Source: Engraulis encrasicolus (taxonomy: Eukaryota > Chordata > Actinopteri > Clupeiformes > Engraulidae). Taken from it: a DNA stretch of 64,000 nucleotides. Position numbers and translations under genes: made by a program. Under the pieces are notes generated by a model. It worked only from the letters and a program-made list of their open reading frames with translations. It ran no database searches and was not told the origin of the DNA. The stretch spans positions 25,963,701 to 26,027,700 of the forward strand of contig NC_085868.1 in the NCBI RefSeq assembly GCF_034702125.1, in the 5' to 3' direction. How positions within the stretch are numbered: position 1 is the stretch's first letter; each line of letters begins with the position of its first letter. Shown one piece after another: positions 27,459 through 40,161 of this stretch.

Positions 27459-28019
27459 ATAATGCCCATTATGTGATAGACATGTGGTGCGACTTTACCA
27501 GTGTTGCAAGGCAGAGCAAGCCAAGACTGCAGACAGTGCAGTCTATGTTTTGGTAATGTCATGGAAAGCAACTTGCTGCACTAATACCTAACCCTTCGTT
27601 CACATGCAACATCCATCAACAGATGCAATTGACTTTGCTATGGTGAACGTTACCATGCGCCTGCAAAGATGATCCCATCATCACATAGCCACAGTGATTT
27701 TAGCACAGGCTGCAAAGCGTGATGGAAATGTATACTGTATCTGCCGGCTTTTGAACTTTTCAACTTCATCGCTACTGTCATCATCATAATCAACAGACTT
27801 CAAGGCGTTGAATTGGTGTGTCGTAACACAACATCTGTCTGTTTCTCTTTCACTCTCCCTGTCATTATCACAGATGTAAGATAACGACTTCTTTGGTCTT
27901 AGCTCTTGCTATAAGGGGGTCAGGATTTGGCTTAGCTTGGGTTAGCTTCGCCGATTAGCAAGGCACTTCCTTGTCGTCATTTTCACAAATTTGCTCATTT
28001 CCGACCCCACCTATGATTG

Positions 28020-29903
28020 GTGGGTGCGCGAGTTTACTGTTGGGCACTGGGCACCTTATAATACTTCCATGCATCCAATGCCCGTCTTCCATATAGCTTT
28101 CTGGTCAACCTTACTTCAGTCAGTAACATAATTGGCTGAGTAAACTGGATGTCGGAAATTAGCTTCATGAAACTCCATTTCGGAAGCTGAAAATTCGTTT
28201 AATTTCGGTTAAATTCACTAGCCTAGAATTCCCCATTGAAAAGACTGGGTGCGGGGCTTATTCACTCTCTCCAGGTCTTATACTACCTCCATGATTGCTA
28301 TAGTATGGACCAGAAAAGATCCCATTGTAACAGGGTGAACTGTCAGTGTGGGGGAAATGTGTCCTATGGCAGCTTCCATACCCTGGTGAGGTCACGGGGT
28401 CTCAGCTAGCAGCTGACTGGCTAATCACTAAGTGGCTACTATGCCATTGTTTTTATAAAAATGGTGGGAACAGGTAAGCTCGTAGGAGCTCTCCCGATAT
28501 TCGGGTATTCGAGGAGGGTATTCCCGGTCCTCTTGTCGCTGGTGCCCAAGTAGGCCTAGCCAGAGAGCTGTGGCGTCTGACTTGTATGCAGCTCACCCTG
28601 CTCCTGTGCTGAGGTATGTGTTCACAAACAGTATGTAAACCAGTGTTTCGATCTGAACACTACAGTTTGAATGTTGTATTCACTATGTTAACTTACGGTA
28701 ACTTCATTGTCAGGTTGCCGGTAATGTCCATGGTGCCCGGATTGTTTGTGGGCTCTCATGCTGTCCATTTTGCCTGGTTAACACTAGACCTAATCACAAG
28801 TGAGATTAGGTCTGGGGAGTTGCCTATATTAAATTCCATATGGCAGAATACTTGGCTATTATGACACACTGCCCTGCTCTCTGATTGGGCAGAGAAACTG
28901 TTCGGAATCGGAATGCTTGGCCATTATGACACAGGTACCATGATCTTGGACGTTATGAGTCATCCTCGCCATACTGTCTTTCAGATCGAAACGATTGTGT
29001 AGAACTAAAGGCAGTATGGGAGTTCCCAGGCTACTGTCCATTCACATTGAGGTATGTGTGAACATCCTGTTTGGATCTTGCTATGTAAAATAGACTACAT
29101 GTAATGTACAGTGTCTAATTGTTTGTTCAATGTTAACCCAACTCCTCAGAGTGAGCCATCGAGGGTTCGGGGCTTTCTGTACGTGGGCAGACTGTCCACC
29201 GCTGTTTTGCCCAGTGTTAGTTTTACCTTTCTGTTTATTTTAGTAGTGTTGTTTGTTTACTTTTCTCCGGCCGCCTTCCGCTGTCCCCCCTCTCTCTCTC
29301 TCTTGGGTTTGGCTGCCCCCAGTTGTAGTAGGCTAGCCTTCGATTAGTCCAGCCCCTTCCAGGGCAGGTCTCCGTGTCTTCTTTTTGTGCACCTTGTAGT
29401 GTAGTGAAGTGCTCGCCTTAAAAAGGGCTCACCTGCGTGGTGTGAAAATTCGATGTTGATCACTTGCTTGTAGTGGGTAGACACACTGATTGAATCACTT
29501 ACTTCGAGTGTAATGCCTATGCGCCTTTACGAGTGTTTATCCATAGGCATCATTCTAGACACGGCTGACCTGTCTTGGGTGCCTGGTTGTAGTTTTGGCA
29601 GCCAACCCCACTCTGATCTCTCTGTCTTCTATCGGCACCCGATGTGCTTTTATTTAGGCGGTGCGGGAACTTTGTGTTTTGTTTGTTTGTTATTTTAACT
29701 CTGTCAATAAAGAAAATATATTTTATTTTTGCAACAAGAACTCCACATCTCTGTCCCATTTATCCGAACCTGTTGTGCCTTTACTGGTTGAAATCAAAAT
29801 ACATTCTGGGGTGGAAGTCCCCCAGTGGCGTAGTCGTGCAATACAGTTATCAATATTGATTATTATTTTAGGGAATTTACCATCTAAAGCCACTTCCCTA
29901 CAT
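28020..29903. other. Non-coding interval between duplicated blocks
   Basis: No frame with exon character on either strand. It contains a C/T-rich stretch (29270-29300) and an AATAAA-like end (29705-29730) that may be the 3' end of an unclassified retroelement. I cannot name it. Confidence 0.3.
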
Positions 29904-32529
29904 CCCATCATCACATGATCACAGTGCTTTTAGCACAGGCTGCATAATTTTGCCAGCCGGGCATGGTACAAATTTATATTGTACCTACAGGCTTTTCAAC
30001 TTTACATCTTCATAGCCACTGTCATCATAATCAGCAACAGACTTTGAGCTATGTAGTTTGGGCTATGAAGTAGTGTGTCTGACTCTGAACACAACAGCAG
30101 TCTGTTTCTCTGTCACTCTCTTTCCTAATCACAGAAGTAAGATAATGACTTGTTTGGTCTTGTAAAGACATGGCAGCTGAGTCATTACAAAGCATGTCTA
30201 ACAATTGAAGTCTGATTTTTCAGGAGCTGTGAAAAAGTTGTATAATTTAACAGAAATTAGGCAGTCAAAATGTTTTATAGTTGATACACTTAATGTACAG
30301 TATATTCACACAATAAACTTTTTTTTTATTGTTTTTGTCTCTACTTTTGGTTCTGTAGACTGATGTTTTTTGCAGATCCCATTGAGCTGATTTTAGGATC
30401 GGGATATGCTTGCTCCAGAATACGTGTGTGCATGCACATATTGTGCACAAACGCCTTGCCATTCATTTGTTACGTCAAATTTGCAAGCATAGCAGACCTG
30501 ACACAAAGTGTGCGTTCCAACATGCGAACTCGCGTACTTGTGGCCTCGTACCAGGAAGTAATTTCATTGTGATGACATCACTGACAGCAGCCTTATATTA
30601 CAACATCTCGCAAAATGTCAATTGTAAAGTGATTTTCTCATTTTCAAACAGGATGCTAAATGAAGAATAGTCCCCCCAAGATTATGTCTGTTTCTCTTTC
30701 ACTCTCCCAGTCCTTATCGCATGTAAGATAACGACTTCTTTGGTCTTGTAGTTGTTGCTATAGTATGGACCTGCAAAGCTCCCATCATCACATGATCACA
30801 GTGCTTTTAGCACATAATTTTGCCAGCCAAGCATGGTACAAATATTGTATCTACCGGCTTTTGAACTTTACAACTTCATTGCCACCGACTTTGAGCTTTG
30901 AACTATGAAGTAGTAGTGTGTCTGAACACAACAGCAGTCTGTTTCTCTTTCACTCTCTCTGTCCTAATCACAGATGTCAGATAACGACTTGTTTGGTCTT
31001 GTAAAGATAGGTGGCAGCTGAGTCATTACAAAGCATGTCTAACAATTGAAGTCTGATTTTTCACGAGGTGTGAACAAGTTCTATAATTTAACAGAAATGA
31101 TCCAGTCAAAATGTTTTATAGTTGATACACTCAATGTAAAGTATATTCACACAATAAACTTTTTTAAATTGTTTTTGTCTTTACTTTTGGTCCTGACGAC
31201 TGATGTTTTTTGCAGATCCCACTGAGCTGATTTTAGGATCGGGATAAGGGGTGCAGAATACGTGTGTGAGTGCACATATTGTGCACAAACGCGTTGCCAT
31301 TCAAATATGTCAAATTTGCAAGCATAGCAGACCTGACACAAAGAACACAGACGTGTGCATGGCCATACTATGTGTCTTGGGTAGCCTAACACTTTATTTT
31401 AGTGTCACATTAGAACTAATACATACAATGCCTGCATATGTAACTTGTAAGGCATGTACTAAGCAAGAGTTAAGAGTTAAACCTTTAGACGCATGGATGC
31501 AGAAGAATGATTCAAAATGATGTCATTTGCCCTCAGTTTAAAATTTGGGTCAGGTGTCTAAAAGCCAAAGTCAACCCTCCACCCGCACTCCCACCCCTTC
31601 TCTCTCTCTCTCTCTGTCTCTGTTCGTGTGTGAGGGAGAGACATATAAATATACAATGTATCTACAGTGTTTATTCTTGTTAATTTTGTCCGTCTTGCTA
31701 TGTCTTTTTTTCATATCTTTCTGTGGAACAGTTTATGGTTTGTAATCACACCTTTTGAGACATTGTTATCTCAATCTAAATTAGGTTTATGATGGACTTT
31801 GGTTAAATCTTAACGTATCACAACCCTCTTTCACTTTCTTGTTACTAAAGGAATACAGTTCAAGACCTTTTATAATAGAGTTATGAATTTAGAAAAGCAG
31901 ATATACTGTGTAGTAAAACTCATGACTCGTTGCAACATTATGAATGAGCATTCTGATTGTTTTAAAATGCCATGTAATCATTGTTCATATAGGCTAAAAG
32001 CATTTATTATTTGCACAGGAGGCAAAAATTGTCAAAAACGTCTATGTTCATTCTGTAATCCCACTTTCAGTTTGTATTCTGTAATTCAGACCTTGTCTTG
32101 CTTTCCAAAATAGAATCAAAGCCCTTCATATTCTGAATGAAAATACAGCATAAGAAACACATTGTATTTGCTCACACAATGGTACACAAATGTTTTTTTG
32201 TGAGTGAAATAAAAAATGGTATCTAATACATCTGTGGACTTGCTTATCTGATGACTTCAGTAAAGGATAAATTCCGCTCATTGGTCTCGTTTGTAATCAA
32301 CAGTGCGTACATTAAATGTTTAATGAAAGTTTTTTGTAATAAATGTAAATGTAATAAAGTAAATGTTACTGTGTTTATTACTATTAATATGTCTATTAAC
32401 CTCTACTGTATGATGATACAAACGTCAGTCCAAGTCATGATGAACGTGTCATTTTATGGAGTGAATGTATTAGTGTGCAGTGCTGAGTACATCATCTCCA
32501 GTGAAATGGTAGCATGTGCAGTGAAAACA

Positions 32530-32925
32530 AGTCAAGTTTTCAAGTCAAGTCAAGTTTATTGTCAATTTCTTTACATGCACTGGTCATACAAAGAATTTGA
32601 AATTGCGTTTCTTGCTCTCCCATGCAGACATAGACTAATCTAGGTAAGGACATAGACAGTATAGACATAGACAGTACTCATACATGGACATAGACAGTAT
32701 GGACGTAGACATTGCTCATACAGACATTTAAAGTGCAAGACTGGACAACAGAAGACTTGTAGAGAACATACATTAAGAGGAGGTATTTTGTTGTACTTTT
32801 TCTAAAAGTCCTTTATAGCGTTCTGACATAGTAATAGTAGCATTTGAAGAAAATAAATAATTAAAAAAGGTTTATTAAATACACCAGCAGCAGTATGTGT
32901 GTGTGTGTGTGTGTGTTTGTATGTG

Positions 32926-33015
<90 letters not shown>

Positions 33016-33145
33016 AGTGCAGGTAGAAAGTGCGTCTGTGTGTGTGTACCTGTGTATGTGTGTGTGTGTGTGTATGTGTGTGAGTATGAGTTGTGTGTCA
33101 GTGTGTGTATGTTTGGGTTTAGTGCAGAAAGTGTAGTGTGCTTGT

Positions 33146-33243
<98 letters not shown>

Positions 33244-33260
33244 ATGTGTATGTTTTGAGT
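32530..33260. repeat. Interspersed repeat plus two long (GT)n arrays
   Basis: 32530-32750 begins with CAAGTCAAGTCAAGTTTATT, a repeat start common in fish genomes, and has ACATAGACAGTA iterations. (GT)n arrays follow at about 32896-33013 and 33146-33243. This block separates the duplicated D and A segments where the other copy has the SINE/MULE stack. Confidence 0.7.
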
Positions 33261-35516
33261 TAGTGCAGGTTGAAAGTTCAGTCACAGATGTAGTAGTGCA
33301 GGTGGAATGTTCAGTCGCAGATATGGTGGTGGGGATGAGGGGGGGAGCGTTGTCAGTGGCCTGGCTGGCTAGAGGCTGACAGTGAAGGGAGAGTGGGTTG
33401 AGTGTTCAGTATCTTGATTGCTTGATGCATCGTGCTGCTTGCAAGCCTGGTGGTACGAAAACATTATGTGAGAGACATGTAGTGTGACTTTGCCAATGTT
33501 GCAAGGCAGAGCAAGCCAATACTGCAGACAGTGCAGTATGTTTTGGTAATGTCATGGAAAGCAACTTGTTGCACTAATAGGTAACCCTTCGTTCACATGG
33601 GCAACATCCATCAACAGATGCCATTGACTTTGCATGGGTGGACGAGTAATGCATTTTGGGAACCGTCAGGTTCGTTGGCTCCATTGCCACAGCAACAAAG
33701 AACATTTTCAACGGATGCAACGGATCCGTCAGCTTATCAGGTGCATGAAAAGACAAACCCCATTCCATAAAACCAAACACACCATCAACTGTCAACAGTG
33801 CAAGTGTGAACCAAGAGTAACTGATGTTGCATACACTTATGGTGCAATTGTCAGTCATATCTGCATTAGTGTGACATAATACTGTTGAATTCAAGTGATG
33901 TCAGTGAGCCGATGTGAATGTAAAGTTTATAAAATGTATACATGGAATACTATAATTATATGTCACATAAATTGTGGTCAACTCTTCATATACATGATAT
34001 ACAAGTAAGGCAGATAGGCTACACTATACATTTCATACTACATCAAACATTGTACATGGAATGTGTACAAGTGCTTACTTGCTGCACAGTAGATGGTCCA
34101 TACTTTAAAAGTGGCCTATGTTTAGGTATGAAAGTATTCTTTCGGCCAAGGTCTTTTTCATATGAGGATTGTTTGGCGTTATAAAAAAGGCTAAAGACCA
34201 CCATCCACAATAAGCATCTGACAGGTTTTTACTTCTTATTCCTTTCCAATTTAAATGTTAAAATGTTTTGTTTATAACTTCTTCATTCAAATATAATAAT
34301 AAGGTGCTTTAACGCTTTTTAAGACACTGCTAGTCTATGATTCTTATCTACAGTAATTACTTATTAGTCAACCTGGTATTCAAAGGCCATCAAGGCTCAT
34401 TGGTCATCATGCTGCCATGCACCTGCACACGGCCAGACTCAGGCACAAGCTGCAGAAGTGAGCAAGCCAGGCGTGATGTAAACTGATACTGTCGTATCTG
34501 CCGGCGTTTGAACTTTTCAACTTCATTGCCACTGTCGTCATAATCAACAGACAGTCAGTTTCTCTTTCACTCTCTCTGTCCTTATCACAGATGTAAGATT
34601 ACGACTTGTTTGGTCTTGTAAAAACATAAAAGACAGGTGGCAGACGTGTCATTACAAAACACATACAATGGTTAAAGTCTGATTATTACTTTTCAGTGAG
34701 AACGGTGTAGGCCTGTTTATGTAACAGAAATTAGCCAATCAAACTGTTTTACATTCAATTGCGATATTCAAAGCACAGCAAATCCACGTATCAACCTTTT
34801 TGTTATTGTGTTTTGTCTTTTGTTTTTGAATGCTGATCTGAGGCCTGGGATATGCTTGCTGCAGGATATACAAATGGACAAATTGGTTGCTATTTTTATG
34901 TCAACCTTGACTGTGTATAACTCTGACATACTGTGATGATACTCAAAATTTAAGAAAGAACTTCAGATGCATTGATGTAGCAGAAGGATTCAAAATCACC
35001 ATAATGTCTTCAGTCATTTGTGTCAGGTGAGTTGAAGCCAAGGTCCACCCCCATCCCGCTCCTACATGTGACAGTTTTTTGATCTGGCACCTGCTGATGC
35101 TTTTTTGCTGGATGTGCGCACTTTCCACTACACTCCACCCCCATCCCCCCTCACACACACAGAGAATTCAAACTGCACAACTTTCGACTGATATATCACT
35201 CTGCTGTGATGTCTGAGACACATGGCTACAGGGTCATCTAGGACCATCTGAATAATGTGCATGCACCTTTGACCCTTCTTTTAATCTCATGCTTTTTATT
35301 TCACAAACCAATCTTCTCATTTATTGGCCCTGGAAGTTGCCAAGTTTATGGGTCAGCAAATGGCCACCTCACATCACTGGCAGTAAGGACACAAAGGGCA
35401 AACGTAGGCCTATGTTCATTTGACATATTTAGTAATGTTGCTTTAGTCTTTGCTTTTAACCTTTTCCCGTTTTCATTTTCATGCATTACTTCTTGTTTTA
35501 CTTGCTATGTTCTTAT

Positions 35517-35821
35517 GGGCAGTTATGTGTAAGCGGTTAGGGCATCAGATTTGCAGCCCAAAGGTTGCCGGTTCGACTCCTGACCCGCCAGGTTGTGGGG
35601 GGTAATCAACCAGTGCTCTCCCCCATCCTCCTCCATGACTGAGGTACCCTGAGCATGGCACCGTCCCGCCACACTGCTTCCCAGTTCCCGTTGAGGGCTC
35701 CCCACTTGCAGGGGTGAGGCATAAATGCAATTTCGTTGTGTGCAGTGTTCACTTGTTTGCTGTGGAGTGCTGTGTCACAATGACAATGGGAGTTGTTTCC
35801 CAGTGGGCTTTCACTTTCATT
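35517..35821 (+). mobile_element. tRNA-derived SINE, intact
   Basis: The head GGGCAGTTATGTGTAAGCGG contains an A-box-like AAGCGGTTAGGGC and a B-box-like GGTTCGACTCC, so it is derived from a tRNA with pol III promoter elements. The tail ends GGGCTTTCACTTTC. Flanks TATGTTCTTAT (35506-35516) and TATGTTTTTAT (35822-35832) look like an 11-bp target duplication with one mismatch. Same family as the split copy at 27196-27458 plus 18877-18921. Confidence 0.8.
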
Positions 35822-35969
35822 TATGTTTTTATTGTTGTGAAGCACATGAACTGCCTCTGTGTAGTAGATGCTCTACACCATGTGTTACTAACTGAGGTGG
35901 CCCCCAAGGATGTTAATGAATAAAATAGTGACAAAAACTACAAGATTTTTGTCACAGATAATGTCTTTC

Positions 35970-36266
35970 TTAAAGGAAAACTGGGTGAGATGTTTAGTTG
36001 TTTATTTCCAGAATTCATGCAGTTCATTCACTAATGTTACATTTTTCATGAATAATTACCACCACTATGAAATTCTAAGTATTCATTATTCATTATTTTG
36101 ATTTTCCAAAAATAGCCATTTTTAGTGGCAAAAATGATTGTACTTGGACCATACTAGAAAATATTTGTTTATTACTTAGTAAATTTTCATGTAAAGATCA
36201 AAGTTGGCAATAGCAGCCATAGTTGCAGTACCTTTTTTCACCATTTCCTGCACAGTGTCCCTTTAA
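35970..36266. mobile_element. TTAA MITE, second copy
   Basis: TTAA at 35970-35973 and 36263-36266. The interior (about 289 bp) is, in reverse complement, clearly similar to the 3' UTR MITE at 17999-18300, sharing blocks such as GCAGGAAATGGT and ATTACTTAGTAAA. Confidence 0.7.
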
Positions 36267-36563
36267 TTTGCATGTAGCCTAAATATTAGTTCTTTATAAC
36301 CTATAAAAATATGTCTTTATAACATATTTTTATTCAATTATCATGTGATTTGAGAACAATGAGAGCAAGACATCACTCAAGGACTTTGAACAAAAAAACA
36401 GCCCTCTGTTAAAGCTCTTGGTAGCCCTCTTTCTTGCCTTTTTTTCACTCTGTCTAGAGTTTCCTAAAAGTGTGATGTGTGTTCCTCTCGCGTGTTTGCT
36501 GTCTGGCCCCTTTCACTCGTATACTTTTGATCTTTTCATTCACGCCCTCCTTTTCCTCTCTAG

Positions 36564-36668
36564 ACAGACGGTGACCTCACTGTCCTGTCCACGTTGACCC
36601 CAGACATCACACTATTCGGCACGCCGGACAAGCCAATCCAGTTTAAGTTCACAGAGAAGTCACATTAG
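36564..36668 (+). CDS. Orphan candidate terminal exon
   Basis: A pyrimidine-rich acceptor (CCTTTTCCTCTCTAG, ending 36563) is followed by 34 codons reading TDGDLTVLSTLTPDITLFGT and onward to a TAG at 36666-36668. The other two phases stop within 13 codons. Base composition is richer in GC than its surroundings. I do not recognise the protein and find no upstream partner exon in the window. A hAT MITE is inserted directly at the stop codon; its target duplication contains TAG. It may be the last exon of a neighbouring gene, or chance. Confidence 0.3.
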   Translation, partial: TDGDLTVLSTLTPDITLFGTPDKPIQFKFTEKSH

Positions 36669-36670
36669 AT

Positions 36671-36910
36671 CAGCGGTTCCTAAACTGGGGGTGGGGACCC
36701 CTAGTGGAACTATGGATACACTGCAGGGGGGTTGCCAGGAGATGGGACTGTCTGCATTGAGTTTTGAATCCGTTCATATAATATAATCAATCCATAATTT
36801 GAGTAGGAACCATATTCACTTGAAAAGTGAATACATTTATTTACTTTTCCTGGGGACAGAGGTCATGAAAATATCCACAGGTCCCAGAAGGAAAAATTTG
36901 GGAACGACTG
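36671..36910. mobile_element. hAT MITE
   Basis: 240 bp, CAGCGGTTCCTAAACTGGGG to TTTGGGAACGACTG, flanked by CATTAGAT (36663-36670) and CATTAGAC (36911-36918), an 8-bp duplication with one mismatch. No coding capacity. Confidence 0.85.
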
Positions 36911-37063
36911 CATTAGACGATGACACCTTGTGCTGAGGGCAGAGAGTAAACTCCATCTTTACAACACTGGAAGGCGCCAGTGCACCACGGGACAATTTCT
37001 TTCTTATGAAGGTACTACGTACCTAAGGTACCTTCACCCTTTTCAACAGTTAGTGCTTGCTTG

Positions 37064-38001
<938 letters not shown>

Positions 38002-38002
<1 letters not shown>

Positions 38003-39551
38003 GTCTTTCTATCATGTGTTGTTAAGATGTTGTGCACACCACACCTTCGTAGCTCACTGCAGGGCCTCTAAGGAGGCACGCTGGCTGGCACAGACTGTTG
38101 ACAGAACAGCTGATACAACAGTTTGTCTTTTAATGGGCACATGGCTTGGCTTTTACTACCACTGTCATTAGTGAGCCTCCCCATGCCCCACATCCCGTCT
38201 TACCCCCCCGAATCGACGTAAGTAACCTCCTCATTTGCCCTCTTCCTTGTTGGCCTTCCAACCATTTCCTGGATACAAACGTCAGAGAGCGGGAAGTAAC
38301 GGTGGGCTGAAAGGCTGTGGACGCAAGCACCGTGTGTGGATGTCGCTCAGCTGACACACACACACAAACGCACCCCCGTCTCGTTCTCAGTACGTCTTTT
38401 CCCGCTCTGTGTGCGATCGGGTTTCGGTCAAATTTTTTTTCTGCAGGTTTTTGCAGTAACGATATGTGTGGTTTGGTGCAGCAGCTGATGTCACCTCTGT
38501 CACACAGATGTTATTCCATCTTTCACCTCTCCTCTTTTATGCCAAAAGGAGTGGAACGAACGTTCGTGGTTTATTTTATTGCTTCGCGTTCTTTTTTTTT
38601 TCATTCCGTTTGGTGAATCTGACCTACATGGCTTCCCACCAGTCCTGAGGTAGAGTGACACAAATGGCCGGTGAGCCAGAGTAAAACTGTGTCACCGAAC
38701 CTAAACACACTCAACAAAAAAACCCTGGAAAAAGTCTCTCTGTGTTATTAGGGATGCTTGGAGAGAAGTCAATGCATATAATACTCTGCTCCTAATCTCT
38801 CAACCATGTGAGACCCAGATGATGGATTTTTTTTATTCTACCCTACAATGTACTTTCCATTAGATGACTGACTGTTTGCCTCTCTAAAGTGTAATTGCAT
38901 TTTAATGTACATATAAAGAGGTGTAACCTAGTGTGCAATATGGGGGGAAACCTACAGGACTCAAAAGAAGAGTACAGTAGAAGAATCGTTGGCTCAGATA
39001 TTGATATTATTCGTCTTTCATTTCACATTCGTCTGGTACTGTATTCAAAAACACAGATGACCAAGAAGTCTTGATCAAATACAGCTGACTGAAAATTAAT
39101 TGTTGCCTTTTGTTGCCACAGAAACACCTTTTGTTTGAGCGCTGTTGGGATCAGACTTGTGCAGTTGAAATATTGCAGTGACTGTATCAGAATTAACACC
39201 AAGTTTCCAGTTGCAGTTTCCAGTCCCAGTTCCAGTTGAAAAGATTTGAAGCATTTTCAACTGTCAAGATATAGAACTGACTTCCTGATTGGAATTGCCA
39301 ATCAGACACGACATGTCCTGAACTAATACTGGGTAGGCATTTTCAAATGGATATTTCCAACTACAAGATGTGTTTTCCAACTGCAAAATCCAGAGTTAAA
39401 AATGCCTCAAACCTGTTTAACAATGCTGTGTCCATAAAATGTACAGACAGTGATGGAAGAATGCAGTGAGCCTTCCCCCAAGCACAAAGACTCGCGGCCC
39501 TTCCCCTCAGTGCTCCTTTTTGATATTTTCGTAGATATCCCGCTATATCGC
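38002..39551. other. Non-coding interval
   Basis: No coding frame I can support. Splice-like signals occur (for example a donor GTAAGT at 38218) but do not chain. There are no transposon ends with target duplications that I could identify. Confidence 0.3.
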
Positions 39552-40161
39552 TGTGCTGTCCTGTCAGTTAATGGGTGTAAATGTTCCCCCTGGCGTTAAC
39601 ATTGGGTACTGCTTCTATCATTTCTTATTTCCTGTTATTTACAAAATAATCTACTTCCTGTTCTTTCGATCTGTTGCTATGCTTCTGCTGACCGTACTTG
39701 ATTCAACCGTTTAAAACCACAGAGTGGAACTATCAGTAAGTACACCTTTGTAAAAGTTGTTTAAGGACATAGTAATGTGGAAAGTAGTCTTGAAAACGCT
39801 AAAATGTAGTTCTTGTGAGATCGCTATTAAAGGTGTCAATATGCTAATCGACGATCGTTAGCAACGGTGCTTAGCTATATTGTCGAGCCTCTCAGCTCCT
39901 GTTAAGCTTTTTTGCCTTAGTTTATACCTGACATTTCACGTATAAACTTTTCTAGTGATTATATTTTTAAACACTTTCTTGTTTAGTTGCCTGTGTTTAG
40001 TCCTTAATAACAAAGATATTCCATGTTAAAGTTCGCCATTCACACTTGATTTACCTTACCTCATCTTGTGATAACCTAATATGTGAAGACATACAGTGCC
40101 TACTTACTTGACTTAAATCCTGTGAAAGAAAATAGTCATCCCTCTTAACACCCTGTAACAT

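Larger units (their letters stand above)
27472..34930. repeat. Degenerate segmental duplications of the receptor's 3' flank
   Basis: Four blocks recur in the order D-A-B-C. D (3' UTR-like): 17950-18900 and 32050-32540. A (GCAAGGCAGAGCAAGCC...): 27472-27665 and 33458-33655. B (ATCACAGTG..TTTAGCACAGG to GTAAGATAACGACTT): 27668-27903, 29904-30163, 30779-31005, a partial at 30686-30775, and 34478-34620. C (AAGCATGTCTAACAATTGAAG to TTGCAAGCATAGCAGACC): 30164-30510, 31004-31343, and diverged at 34620-34930. The intervals hold other repeats. No coding frame is conserved between copies. Confidence 0.75.

Noticed and set aside
31883..32113. 76-codon Cys-rich forward frame as a coding remnant of a second receptor copy
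   Set aside because: It shows no similarity to the receptor's last exon although the UTR-like similarity starts just downstream; probably chance.
32802..33285. Cys/Val and Thr/His dipeptide frames over (CA)n/(GT)n tracts, here and at 37.3, 47, 50 and 62 kb
   Set aside because: Dinucleotide repeats are open in several frames; no start context, domain or splice support.
35517..35600. A functional tRNA gene at the SINE head
   Set aside because: A- and B-box-like motifs are present, but the sequence continues into a SINE body and tail with target duplication; no cloverleaf 3' half was found.
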